DNA of 51,197 bases from a virus, in the IMG/VR virus record IMGVR_UViG_3300005663_000062, positions 1 to 51,197 of that record. The stretch is one strand, 5' to 3'. Under the pieces are notes generated by a model, which was given only the letters and a program-made list of their open reading frames with translations, did not search any database and was not told the DNA's origin. Shown here piece after piece: positions 21,294 through 28,898 of the stretch (positions within the stretch are counted from its first letter, which is position 1; each line of letters begins with the position of its first letter). Made by a program: the position numbers and the translations under genes.

Positions 21294-21461
21294 ATGAAAC
21301 TTTGTCCAAAATGCAAAAATGGAGTCTTGTTTTTCAGCACTAATCTTGAAGATTGGGTTTGCAAAACTTGCGGTTATGCCGAAAAGAAGGATAGCTCATT
21401 GAAGGAGAATAAAAGATGGATGCCAACCAGAAAAAATTGCTTGCAGAAACAGAAGGAATAA
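21294..21461 (+). CDS. Mini zinc-ribbon protein
   Basis: 55 residues from ATG 21294 (GGAG at 7 nt). MKLCPKCKNGVLFFSTNLED WVCKTCGYAEK is a textbook two-knuckle CxxC-x17-CxxC ribbon, as in TFIIS/RPB9-like or RNA-polymerase-binding mini-proteins. Basic tail. Its end overlaps the next gene by 46 nt. Confidence 0.65.
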   Translation: MKLCPKCKNGVLFFSTNLEDWVCKTCGYAEKKDSSLKENKRWMPTRKNCLQKQKE

Positions 21462-21619
21462 TTGACCAAATCAAAAAACAACACTGGCTCAATGTGCATT
21501 TTAGAGCGTTTGAATTAGCAAATAATGCTTGGAAAGAACATATAAGAGCAAATGCAAGAGTAGGAGCTAAAGAAGTTGATAGTCCAGCAGGTGCAGTCCT
21601 GGACGATAGACTAAACTAA
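21416..21619 (+). CDS. Small helical protein
   Basis: 67 residues, GAAGGAG upstream of ATG 21416. Mostly helix (KKLLAETEGIIDQIKKQHW; FELANNAWKEHIRANARVG). Unknown. Confidence 0.6.
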   Translation: MDANQKKLLAETEGIIDQIKKQHWLNVHFRAFELANNAWKEHIRANARVGAKEVDSPAGAVLDDRLN

Positions 21620-21666
21620 CCCGCCTGCTCCCGGCTATCGGGCTTATATGAAGGGAAGTGAGAATT

Positions 21667-21963
21667 ATGAAAATCACAGTAGATGCAAAATATGTTAAGG
21701 GTGAAGTAGAGCTAAAGTTTCGTGAATACCCAAACGGAAGTAAAGCTATTCAGGCATTTTCTCTTGATGGAGAGCCTGAATTTACTGCTACCGTAGCGCT
21801 TGATATACTTCCAACGACCGACCATGTATTTTTGAAGGGCTGGTCAGAAAATGAAGGTATTCCAGAAGCTCTTGAAAAAGCTGGTATAGTTGAGCTTACC
21901 GGATGGACAATACCTACCGGATATTGCAAAGCACAAGATGCAAGATTATTGAAAGCTGATTAA
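21667..21963 (+). CDS. DUF4313-like phage protein
   Basis: 98 residues from ATG 21667 with AAGGGAAG upstream. MKITVDAKYVKGEVELKFRE, YPNGSKAIQAFSLDGEPEFT, then FLKGWSENEGIPEALEKAGI match the layout of DUF4313-type phage proteins (Y.nG..aI.l.d.dGEP ... vk..sENeg....L...Gi). Function unknown. Confidence 0.65.
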   Translation: MKITVDAKYVKGEVELKFREYPNGSKAIQAFSLDGEPEFTATVALDILPTTDHVFLKGWSENEGIPEALEKAGIVELTGWTIPTGYCKAQDARLLKAD

Positions 21964-22026
21964 CTCCATGCCCCGTGAAATATACATACTAACGATAATT
22001 GTTTACTTTGAAAGGAAGCGTGAAAG

Positions 22027-22155
22027 ATGAGCATTCTAATAGGCATACTTGATTTAATTTCATCATTAATGTTTCTGTATATTGCATATTGGTTATGTAA
22101 GAACAGCAGAAAATGGAAAATAGGTATTGATAAATGGATAGATAGTTTGGATTAA
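22027..22155 (+). CDS. 42-residue membrane protein
   Basis: ATG 22027 preceded by AAAGGAAGCG. MSILIGILDLISSLMFLYIA YWLCKNSRK: one membrane segment and a basic end with two Trp. Possibly a toxic or superinfection-exclusion-type early peptide; inference only. Confidence 0.6.
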   Translation: MSILIGILDLISSLMFLYIAYWLCKNSRKWKIGIDKWIDSLD

Positions 22156-22185
22156 CAGCCTACGGGCAGGAAGTGAGAGGATATT

Positions 22186-22434
22186 ATGGCACATACAAAA
22201 GGTGAGTGGCATGTGAATGATATTGACGAAGGCGTATCTATACGGTCAGGCGAACGTATTATATGCGAGATTGGCACAAATCCATCAAGGGAGGATTTAG
22301 CCAACGCCCTACGCATCGTCACTTGCGTAAGCAGCCACGACGGGCTTGTGGAAGCTCTGGGAGAACTATTAAACCAGCCTAATTGCCCTGGCTGTAAGAC
22401 TAATGCCAAGCAAGCTCTCGCAGCCGCCAAGTGA
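22186..22434 (+). CDS. Conserved small phage protein (HTKGEW... family)
   Basis: 82 residues. MAHTKGEWHVNDIDEGVSIR, REDLANALRIVTCVSSHDGL and VEALGELL follow the frequent phage pattern (HT.GpW ... A..eeaeaNA.LIaaaPelleAL), with CPGC added. Function unknown. Last gene of the rightward island, ending 5 nt from a convergent leftward gene. Confidence 0.65.
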   Translation: MAHTKGEWHVNDIDEGVSIRSGERIICEIGTNPSREDLANALRIVTCVSSHDGLVEALGELLNQPNCPGCKTNAKQALAAAK

Positions 22435-22438
22435 GGGA

Positions 22439-23035
22439 TTACTTGCCATTGCTATCGCCTTTCAGGGCTTGCTCGTACTTTTCGTCTATACCATAGTGCT
22501 TTATTAAACTCTCTGCCGTCTTGAGATTGGCTCTCATTTCCATAAAACCTTCCTGTTGGTCAGAATATAACTGATGCAAATTTGAGGCATCCTGCTCTAA
22601 AACTTCTTTTAGTCTTTTTTTATCACTCTCCGCCGCATCCGCCCGCTTGGTGAGTTCAATAATTTGGCCACGCTGGTTGTCATTTCTGATTGCCAACTCG
22701 TCTCTGTCTTTCGCCTCTTCCGCCCACCGGTCGCGTTCGTATGTCATGTTTTCGAGCAGGTTGGTCTCGGCTTCGAGTTTGTTGCAGAGTTCATAAATAT
22801 CTTCCCCGGAAACATGACCTTCGATTCGCTTTTTTAGTTTCCATTTATCCCGCATCTTTTCCACAAACTCACTGACCTTTTCGGGAGTATGGTCTGGCTC
22901 TTGGCTCTCCGATAGCTCTTTACAAATAACCATGTGACCTCTGGCTTCTTCTCCCATAAACTTCGGAAATGTTTTGCCGCAATGCGGGCAGGTGTAGTGC
23001 AATCCCTTTGGGTCGTCTGGCTCTTGGCTATTCAT
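22439..23035 (-). CDS. Zinc finger plus long coiled coil
   Basis: 198 residues from ATG 23035 (GGAG at 8 nt; an ATG at 23041 is too close). HYTCPHCGKTFPKFMGEEARGHMVIC is a C2H2/C2HC-type finger; residues about 55-195 are a charged coiled coil (EAETNLLENMTYERDRWAEE; TKRADAAESDKKRLKEVLEQ). Last gene of the leftward series. Possibly DNA- or nucleoid-related; not recognised. Confidence 0.65.
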   Translation of the reverse strand: MNSQEPDDPKGLHYTCPHCGKTFPKFMGEEARGHMVICKELSESQEPDHTPEKVSEFVEKMRDKWKLKKRIEGHVSGEDIYELCNKLEAETNLLENMTYERDRWAEEAKDRDELAIRNDNQRGQIIELTKRADAAESDKKRLKEVLEQDASNLHQLYSDQQEGFMEMRANLKTAESLIKHYGIDEKYEQALKGDSNGK

Positions 23036-23037
23036 TC

Positions 23038-23469
23038 TCATTTCTCCTTTAACTGTTTCGTAAGCTCATTCCTTCGGTTATTCTTATTGACGCTGTGCAG
23101 CTTTATCGTGTTGGGCAGGGCTTCGCCGGCCATTTCCTTGCTTATGCCAGGCTTGGCCTGTGGCCTGTGGTCGAGACAATACCTGTATGGGTGGCCATCC
23201 CTGTCCTTGCCGATGATATAGGCTCCAGGGAGCTTGCAACCACTCTTAGAGCACTTGGGCATGCCTCCACGCTCTAACTGTACCCTGTGCCACGTCTGCA
23301 TTGTAAGTTTCCAGTTATATACCGGGTCGCCCTGCTTCTGGCCTTTCTTGGGCTTCTTTGTCCACGGCGGGTCGCTGTCCTCGTAGTGCATTAGGAAGTC
23401 TGCGCAGTTTACAGCCAGATTCCTTAGTCGGGCATAAGATTCGAGTTGGTCAAGTGTTGGGATTTTCAT
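23038..23469 (-). CDS. Basic protein with Cys/His zinc site
   Basis: 143 residues. MPKCSKSGCKLPGAYIIGKD then YRYCLDHRP gives CxxxxC...CxxH, a metal site; the rest is basic. Found in an array of small genes; unknown. Confidence 0.6.
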   Translation of the reverse strand: MKIPTLDQLESYARLRNLAVNCADFLMHYEDSDPPWTKKPKKGQKQGDPVYNWKLTMQTWHRVQLERGGMPKCSKSGCKLPGAYIIGKDRDGHPYRYCLDHRPQAKPGISKEMAGEALPNTIKLHSVNKNNRRNELTKQLKEK

Positions 23470-23662
23470 CGTTTAACATTCTCCATATTTCCCACACACC
23501 AACACTTATTATCATTTCTGCTTTTTCTTCTTTCCAATTAGTAGATGTAACAGTCCTTTTGTGATTTCTTTTTCCAAAAACATCGCCAAGTTCAAATGCT
23601 TCTCTTTGACTTGTTGGTACAAATTCTACAGTTTGGTCTGTTGTGTTTGCGTTTATTACCAT
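23450..23662 (-). CDS. Small protein, unknown
   Basis: 70 residues from ATG 23662 with GGAAGG upstream. Beta start (MVINANTTDQTVEFVPTSQR), charged middle, helical end. Overlaps the next gene by 20 nt. Unknown. Confidence 0.55.
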   Translation of the reverse strand: MVINANTTDQTVEFVPTSQREAFELGDVFGKRNHKRTVTSTNWKEEKAEMIISVGVWEIWRMLNDENPNT

Positions 23663-23688
23663 GTTTATCCTTCCTTTCTTATCTGAGG

Positions 23689-23934
23689 CTATACCTTCTC
23701 GCATACGATTTCCGGTATCACAAACGTCCGCTCTACGCCTAAATCGTCCTTGAATACCAATTCATTGCCCATCTTCACAGCGTCCCGACAGTTCGTGCAA
23801 TTCTGCGCAGGATGGCCGAAGTGCCTGGCTTTGGGTGATTTGACGTACCTTTCGTGGTTTGTACCTACGGGACGCTCTGTGCGGGTAATAACGTAAACTT
23901 TGAATCTGTCGTTGTATTTCGGTATGTATTTCAT
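23689..23934 (-). CDS. Small basic protein with one CxxC
   Basis: 81 residues. YNDRFKVYVITRTERPVGTN, then PAQNCTNCRDAVKMG and a beta end. Half a zinc site. Unknown. Confidence 0.6.
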   Translation of the reverse strand: MKYIPKYNDRFKVYVITRTERPVGTNHERYVKSPKARHFGHPAQNCTNCRDAVKMGNELVFKDDLGVERTFVIPEIVCEKV

Positions 23935-23940
23935 AATCTC

Positions 23941-24204
23941 TTAGACTCCTTCGTTCGGTATTCCAGCGGCTTCTAATGCCTGACCAAGTATGTACACGTC
24001 AGGGCTATCCCACAACTTTTCGGCTTCGTCATATTTTTGTTCTTCAAAGGCCGCCGATTCCTTCGTATCGTCTTCAATATGTTCTGGCCACTTTCCCACC
24101 CATCGTAAATACGTGTTGTCATTATCAACCATAAGCACCCAGCCTTTTAAGTCGCCGGATTTGAACGCCTTTGCTAATTCTTGGATATTATTGTACTTTG
24201 CCAT
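23941..24204 (-). CDS. Small acidic protein, unknown
   Basis: 87 residues: NNIQELAKAFKSGDLKGWVL MVDNDNTYLRW, then an acidic helix and ILGQALEAAGIPNEGV. Resembles small phage proteins that hold a short Leu-rich N-terminal helix and a DND-type strand; no function known. Confidence 0.6.
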   Translation of the reverse strand: MAKYNNIQELAKAFKSGDLKGWVLMVDNDNTYLRWVGKWPEHIEDDTKESAAFEEQKYDEAEKLWDSPDVYILGQALEAAGIPNEGV

Positions 24205-24226
24205 TGTATTTCTCCTTTTTATGGGG

Positions 24227-24412
24227 TTAGGGCTTGCTTAATTTCTTTTCAAGCCGCTTTATCTCTTTGCACAAAAATAAGACTTTTCTCATGTAAGTAC
24301 GCATTTGGCAGACTTTGAGATTTTGAGCAAGACTATTCCTTTTTTTTCCGCAAAATTGTTTTATCTTGCGAGTAGCTTCGCCTTTTATTATTTCTACAGA
24401 ATATTTCTTCAT
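24227..24412 (-). CDS. Small lysine-rich protein
   Basis: 61 residues, strongly basic throughout (KKYSVEIIKGEATRKIKQFC; KEIKRLEKKLSKP). Possibly nucleic-acid binding. Unknown family. Confidence 0.55.
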   Translation of the reverse strand: MKKYSVEIIKGEATRKIKQFCGKKRNSLAQNLKVCQMRTYMRKVLFLCKEIKRLEKKLSKP

Positions 24413-24460
24413 TTCCTCTTATCCTTTCTTTGATTGTGTCTATGAAGTCCTATATTGCGA

Positions 24461-24553
24461 TTACCATCCAATATCATCGTCCTTGGCTGAGATACACACA
24501 CTTACCACAATAATGACAATTAGTAGGGCTATCAATAAAAGTACCTCTAACAT
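24461..24553 (-). CDS. 30-residue membrane micropeptide
   Basis: ATG 24553, stop TAA 24463-24461, AGGAGT upstream. MLEVLLLIALLIVIIVVSVC forms a complete membrane segment followed by ISAKDDDIGW. The gene starts just after the HNH gene stop. It is too short for homology but the ribosome site and composition are good. Confidence 0.55.
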   Translation of the reverse strand: MLEVLLLIALLIVIIVVSVCISAKDDDIGW

Positions 24554-24556
24554 TTT

Positions 24557-25240
24557 TTACTCCTTTTCCATACATATTACATCTTCCCAGTCGATTTTCG
24601 GTGAGCCTTTGGCCTCGGCCAGTCTGCATTTAACTGTCCTTTTTCTGCCCGGATTTTTTGGCCTGTGGTCAACGTTAGATTTCAGTAGTGGCCTATGCGG
24701 GCAATAACCGTAAAAGCCAAGTGCTATGTTGCAATTCAAACACAAACAACGATATTTATCTTTTGGAAACCCCTGTTTTTTGATGTCTTGATATATCTTT
24801 CGGCCTTTACCGCATCTCGCTCTATGCTCAGCACCATCGCCGTTTATGTGGTCAATAGTCAAGAACTCAATATGCTTCTCTCCGCAACATTCACACTTAC
24901 TACCATAAGCAGACATCACTTCTTTTTTTAAGGCTTTATCCTTCTCTTTAAGTCTTTTGATAATATCTATCTTGTTTCGTTTGTAATAACTTAAAGCTTG
25001 CCCTCTGATTTTGTCAGCATTTTTCCGATAATGCAAAGCATCTTTATCTTTCTTCGTCCTCAATACACCATCTCCGCCATTGGCTAAAGATAAAACTTTG
25101 CGCCGCCCATGCCCCGCACAAAAGGTGCTGCAAAAATAATGGCCTGTCTTTGTGGTCTTTTTTCGGTTACTGGCATAATCTATTACGAGTACGCCACAAT
25201 GACCACATTTGAACTTTATTCTTTTGGCTTTTGTGTGCAT
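24557..25240 (-). CDS. HNH endonuclease with methyltransferase-like tail
   Basis: About 227 residues. N-terminal zinc ribbon (CGHCGVLVI ... CSTFCAGHG), a Lys-rich linker, then a typical phage HNH: CECCGEKHIEFLTIDHINGD, HRARCGKGRKIYQDIKKQGF, YRCLCLNCNIALG. The last 22 residues, RLAEAKGSPKIDWEDVICME.., copy the end of the adjacent methyltransferase (RLAESKGSPPINWEMVICTQ). ATG 25240 lies inside the methyltransferase 3' end (25-nt overlap) with GGGAAA upstream. Fits a homing gene that invaded the end of its neighbour. Confidence 0.8.
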   Translation of the reverse strand: MHTKAKRIKFKCGHCGVLVIDYASNRKKTTKTGHYFCSTFCAGHGRRKVLSLANGGDGVLRTKKDKDALHYRKNADKIRGQALSYYKRNKIDIIKRLKEKDKALKKEVMSAYGSKCECCGEKHIEFLTIDHINGDGAEHRARCGKGRKIYQDIKKQGFPKDKYRCLCLNCNIALGFYGYCPHRPLLKSNVDHRPKNPGRKRTVKCRLAEAKGSPKIDWEDVICMEKE

Positions 25241-26370
25241 ATTACCATTTCCCAATTTATCGGTGGACTACCCTTGCTTTCAGCCAATCTTCTAAAAAAA
25301 CTGGCCCGTTTTGTTATTTTTACTATATCTCCACCAAATAAGGAATGCTTTTTTTCTATTTTTATTAACATTGCTTTATGTTTACAGACAGTCTTAAATC
25401 CTATGCTATGACATAACTTTTCCCAATCACCCTCAAAATCTACAATCTTTTTATTCCTTACGAAATTCTTAACAACCCAGATAGCATGACCTCCCGGCTT
25501 TAGTATCTTGTGGCACTGCTCAAGTATCTCTTTAGCGGCTTGCCAGAAGGTGGGGCCTTTAACTTCACCTAACTGGCCTTCTGTTTCACCGTAATGTTTT
25601 GACTTGCCCCCCGTTAAGTCTTTTCCAGATTGCCAATTAGATTCATTTCTTTGTACGCCCGATGCTATTACTGCGCTTCCTTCATACGGCGGGCTCGACA
25701 CCACTAAGTCCACGTCCCCGGCCTTGAGATTGCCGAGATTGCCTTTGGTCTGGCCATAACTTTGCTTGCGAGGCTTACTATCGTGTATCTGTTGGCGCTT
25801 TGCTGGCGTATCTCCAACAGCGCCAATATTTACATTATTCTCTATAAATGGTGGACTTGAGATGACCATATCCACCTTACCGGGCTTCATTGCGCCGAGT
25901 TGGCCGGGGGTCTGGCCGTAATCGTCCTTTTGAGTTTTGCTGAGTTTTTCAAATTCTATTTGTGCAGGTGGTTGCCTTACCGAGAACGGCGGACTCGAAA
26001 TAATAAGCTCTACTGATTCTTCCACTACTTCGCACAGTTTCCGGGAATCGCCCTGAATAATCACAGGATAAGGACAGCCGAACTCTTCAAAGCCCCTGCG
26101 GTGAAGCTCGAAGTTCTGCTTGGCTAATTCCACGAATTTCTGCTCAAGCTCTACGCATATCACCTGATAGCCGTCATAAGCCCCCAGAATGCCCGTAGAG
26201 CCGATTCCTCCGAACGGGTCAACTATTACACCGCCCCACCCCTCGTCCTTACAGTGGTCGAGGATACGCTTTAAGAGGCCATAACTCATCTTCGCCGGAT
26301 GCTGAAAACTTTCCGGTGCGATGTGGTCTTTCCAGCTATCGTTGTAGCAGTTTATCCAACTATTTTCCAT
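25216..26370 (-). CDS. DNA methyltransferase with three SPP(F/Y) motifs
   Basis: 384 residues. SAM motif I DPFGGIGSTG at 51-60 after a motif-X-like HPAKMSYGLLKRIL, acidic partner CVELEQKFVELAKQ, then three copies of the catalytic motif IV signature: SSPPF 125-129, SSPPF 171-175, SSPPY 225-229. Each copy is followed by a YGQTxGQLG module (151-159, 205-213, 260-268). The C-terminus has HKILKPGGHAIWVV and the closing RLAESKGSPPINWEMVI strand. SPPY-type motifs mark amino-MTases acting on DNA (N4-cytosine or N6-adenine). The repeated catalytic module is unusual. May protect phage DNA from restriction. Confidence 0.85.
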   Translation of the reverse strand: MENSWINCYNDSWKDHIAPESFQHPAKMSYGLLKRILDHCKDEGWGGVIVDPFGGIGSTGILGAYDGYQVICVELEQKFVELAKQNFELHRRGFEEFGCPYPVIIQGDSRKLCEVVEESVELIISSPPFSVRQPPAQIEFEKLSKTQKDDYGQTPGQLGAMKPGKVDMVISSPPFIENNVNIGAVGDTPAKRQQIHDSKPRKQSYGQTKGNLGNLKAGDVDLVVSSPPYEGSAVIASGVQRNESNWQSGKDLTGGKSKHYGETEGQLGEVKGPTFWQAAKEILEQCHKILKPGGHAIWVVKNFVRNKKIVDFEGDWEKLCHSIGFKTVCKHKAMLIKIEKKHSLFGGDIVKITKRASFFRRLAESKGSPPINWEMVICTQKPKE

Positions 26371-26488
26371 ATTTCTCTCTAAAGCAGTTTATCGTATTTA
26401 TACTATTGCAACTCCAGCATTTAGAATGCCGTTTTTTACTCACAAAAGAGCAGCCGCAGTCATAACAAAATTGAGGATAGAATATCAT
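26360..26488 (-). CDS. 42-residue zinc-ribbon microprotein
   Basis: ATG 26488 overlaps the upstream stop as ATGA; stop TAG 26362-26360 lies in the methyltransferase start region. MIFYPQFCYDCGCSFVSKKR HSKCWSCNS gives CxxC...CxxC. Unknown role, probably co-translated with the methyltransferase. Confidence 0.6.
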   Translation of the reverse strand: MIFYPQFCYDCGCSFVSKKRHSKCWSCNSINTINCFREKYGK

Positions 26489-26703
26489 TTCTCCTTACGC
26501 CAATACTTGTTTGCACATTTTTGGTAACGAAATAACTTATCAGCTATCACCCAGTACAGCATGTCCTTCTCAGGCCACCACCCGCAGCCACAGGCACACG
26601 CTACGTCTTCGATAGGCTTGCACTGCTCTTGCTCCCGTTTGGCAGCCTTAGCGAGCTTGCGGGCACGTTCACGGTCTTGGATGGAGGTGTGTTTCTTCGC
26701 CAT
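26485..26703 (-). CDS. Small basic protein with CACGCGWW zinc-type motif
   Basis: 72 residues. Basic start (RERARKLAKAAKREQEQC), then ACACGCGWWPEKDMLYW and KCANKYW. Coupled by TAATG-type overlap to the YopX gene. Unknown. Confidence 0.6.
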   Translation of the reverse strand: MAKKHTSIQDRERARKLAKAAKREQEQCKPIEDVACACGCGWWPEKDMLYWVIADKLFRYQKCANKYWRKEK

Positions 26704-27095
26704 TAGGATTCCTCATGTATGTGGCCGGTGACTTCAAGACTATACCATTCATACCAGATATTATCTGTGCTATCATCTGGCATATCTTCGACTTTTGTAT
26801 CTAAACGTCTTTGTGAAAAACAGCCTCCGTAGTAAACAACTTCAAAATCAACAGGATGGTCAAGGTGTTTGTGCGTATATCTTACTTTATCCCCCTCGTA
26901 AATCTCCACGCCGTTCTTGTCTTTGAGGCCGGTGTATTGTTCGAGGATAACATTGTATCCGTGTTCTTCTTTGCAGTCCTCGATGTCCTGAAGAAATTCC
27001 AATAGCGTCCTATCTTCTTGCATACTGTGCTTTTGTCCGGGCAATGTTTTGTTTTTGCCGTCCGTAAACCACGCTCTAACTTTTATCTCTCTCAT
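26703..27095 (-). CDS. YopX family protein
   Basis: 130 residues. REIKVRAW at the start, VILEQYTGLKDKNGVEIYEG DKVRY in the middle and SLEVTGHIHE at the end are the three blocks of the YopX family, a small phage protein group of unknown function. One of up to three such genes in this genome. Confidence 0.85.
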   Translation of the reverse strand: MREIKVRAWFTDGKNKTLPGQKHSMQEDRTLLEFLQDIEDCKEEHGYNVILEQYTGLKDKNGVEIYEGDKVRYTHKHLDHPVDFEVVYYGGCFSQRRLDTKVEDMPDDSTDNIWYEWYSLEVTGHIHEES

Positions 27096-27508
27096 TTCTT
27101 TGCCCTCAATTCGTTATACATAGATTTATACATGAGTCCGATACCGATTATCTTGCCGTGATAAGACTGGTTTTTGTCTAAAAATACCAATTTGTCATAT
27201 ACATCCTGCCCATATTTTTCTATTACAAATTCTTTGTAAACAGCTTCTTTGCCCTGATGAAAGCCGTTACAGTCCTTACATTGAGCATGAATATTCCGCT
27301 CATCAAAATAAACGCCACTTAAACCACCCCGGCCTTTGGGAATACAATGGCCTGCATCGCAATTCTTGTTATAGATAATTATTCTTGGACAGGTACAGCA
27401 CTTCACGTATCCAAAAGGCGTTTCTGGATATTGATTTTGATATTCTATCGCGTCCCTGAGCCGGATATACTTACTGCACCACTTCCATGCGGTTTTCTTA
27501 GCTGTCAT
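27092..27508 (-). CDS. NinG/Rap-like recombination protein
   Basis: 138 residues. YVKCCTCPRIIIYNKNCDAGHC, GGLSGVYFDERNIHAQCKDC NGFHQGKEAVYKEFV and DKLVFL match the NinG (Rap) layout of lambdoid phages: a CxxC, GH, RNIHxQCxxCN zinc/nuclease core. NinG aids phage recombination as a Holliday-junction endonuclease. Shorter than lambda NinG, as the C-terminal part is reduced. Confidence 0.75.
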   Translation of the reverse strand: MTAKKTAWKWCSKYIRLRDAIEYQNQYPETPFGYVKCCTCPRIIIYNKNCDAGHCIPKGRGGLSGVYFDERNIHAQCKDCNGFHQGKEAVYKEFVIEKYGQDVYDKLVFLDKNQSYHGKIIGIGLMYKSMYNELRAKK

Positions 27509-27729
27509 TTCGTCTCCTTCAAGATTCCCATAGCATTACGGATTCGGAGCAGCCCGATAGACATATTGTAAACTACCTGTTCAGGGTTAGCGTCCATGCC
27601 TTTTTTGGGTACGGTCGCTTGAACAACATCTTTTGGACATTCCATTATTTCTACAAGCATATCCCGTAACCGCTTATTCTCATCCTTCAAGTCGGCTATC
27701 TCTTGCACTAAGTCATCTGTCTTGGACAT
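27505..27729 (-). CDS. Small coiled-coil protein
   Basis: 74 residues. LVQEIADLKDENKRLRDMLVE is a regular coiled coil; the rest is helical with LLRIRNAMGIL. No family. ATGA overlap with the NinG-like gene. Confidence 0.55.
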   Translation of the reverse strand: MSKTDDLVQEIADLKDENKRLRDMLVEIMECPKDVVQATVPKKGMDANPEQVVYNMSIGLLRIRNAMGILKETK

Positions 27730-27741
27730 GGTTTACTCCTT

Positions 27742-28023
27742 TTAAGTCCATTGATGTTCTCTGTATGCACCGCCATCAGGTTCATCTATATCGGCTTTGG
27801 TCAATACCTCGGTGCAGTCCTCGCAGTAGCCTACAATCAATTCTTCTGATTTTACTTTGCACCGCTTGCATTCTTGTATGCACACCTGCCTGGCTTTGGC
27901 CTCTACGCATATCAGTTGGCTAATAATAGGGCCGTTGTCCTGTAGGGTTATAGTTTCGCACTGGCATTTGCCCTTTTTGTTATTGCAACATTTGAACTGT
28001 CTGCATTTGATTATTTTTGTCAT
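27742..28023 (-). CDS. Small Cys-rich protein (DUF1540-like start)
   Basis: 93 residues from ATG 28023 (AGGAG at good spacing). KCRQFKCCNNKKGKCQCETI resembles the short Cys motif of DUF1540; a second cluster (ECKRCKVKSEELIVGYCEDC) forms another zinc site. Unknown function. Confidence 0.6.
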   Translation of the reverse strand: MTKIIKCRQFKCCNNKKGKCQCETITLQDNGPIISQLICVEAKARQVCIQECKRCKVKSEELIVGYCEDCTEVLTKADIDEPDGGAYREHQWT

Positions 28024-28033
28024 TGGTTTACTC

Positions 28034-28363
28034 CTACGTACTGTCAAGATGCCTGTAAATTGACTGATAGCCGTTAAGTTGTGCCATCAACGCCGTAAGG
28101 TTGCTTATACAGGCTTTATATCCACTCTCGGCCAGTTCAAGCCTCTCTCTGTCGGGGGCGCAAACTTTCTTGGCTATCTTCTCGATAAGCGTAGCGGGGA
28201 ATTTGCCTTCGTCCTTCAGGGTTACAATCGCTATGCCAAGTCGCATATCGTAGTTGGATATGGCTTTAGCCCTTTCTGCGCCCTTGCCCTCTATCTGCTT
28301 GCGGAATTTGCCTATCTCTATAACGATAGACTCTATCCTATCAGCTACTTGTTTAACTTCCAT
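28034..28363 (-). CDS. Helical phage protein beside the SSB-like gene
   Basis: 109 residues, entirely helical: ESIVIEIGKFRKQIEGKGAE, then LGIAIVTLKDEGKFPATLIE and AESGYKACISNLTALMAQLN. The pattern 'G.PATLI.kia' between two long helices is typical of a small protein encoded next to phage SSB/recombination genes. Function unknown. Confidence 0.65.
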   Translation of the reverse strand: MEVKQVADRIESIVIEIGKFRKQIEGKGAERAKAISNYDMRLGIAIVTLKDEGKFPATLIEKIAKKVCAPDRERLELAESGYKACISNLTALMAQLNGYQSIYRHLDST

Positions 28364-28390
28364 AGTCTGTACCTTTCGTCAAAAAACTGC

Positions 28391-28897
28391 TCAAAACCCA
28401 AGTTCGTCCTCGCCCGGCATCTTCTTTTTAGTGCCTTCGATAAACCACGTTGCCATAATATCAGAAAGTTCGAGCAACTTGCCGACAATATCAAAGCCAA
28501 CACCTTCCTTTGTTATCCATGCAGCTACGACCTCGCCAGCTACCTTGCCTGCTGTCTGGCGGCATATCATCTCGTCTTTGCCTGTTGGTTGTACTATCGT
28601 CCTCGCTGTGGCGTTTGACTGTTGAGCGGCCTGTCCGTCACCCTGAGAGGCGCTTTGATACGCCTGACGATACTCAGGATTGACCTTCTTAAACTTTACG
28701 CCGTGTTCGGTATTCTTTATCTCAAAAGTGATTTCTTCGCCCACGTTCATAGGGTAAGGCTGAGACTTCGAGCCTATCTCGCCGGTTATCTGGCCTTCGC
28801 CCGCTACGTCAATCGTCATCATTGACGTATTGATGTAACCGTTTTGGCTCTGGTAGCCACCGTTAGGCTGTATGCTTTTAATTATTCCTGTTTTCAT
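28391..28897 (-). CDS. SSB-like OB-fold protein with acidic tip
   Basis: 168 residues from ATG 28897 (AAGGA at 7 nt). N-terminal strand set GIIKSIQPNGGYQSQNGYIN and GEEITFEIKNTEHGVKFKKV looks like an OB fold; a Gln/Ala-rich linker; a helical domain; and the end MPGEDELGF, an acidic-aromatic tip like those SSBs use to bind partners. Probably coats ssDNA in replication or recombination. The fold is inferred; not a canonical bacterial SSB. Confidence 0.55.
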   Translation of the reverse strand: MKTGIIKSIQPNGGYQSQNGYINTSMMTIDVAGEGQITGEIGSKSQPYPMNVGEEITFEIKNTEHGVKFKKVNPEYRQAYQSASQGDGQAAQQSNATARTIVQPTGKDEMICRQTAGKVAGEVVAAWITKEGVGFDIVGKLLELSDIMATWFIEGTKKKMPGEDELGF

Positions 28898-28898
28898 G

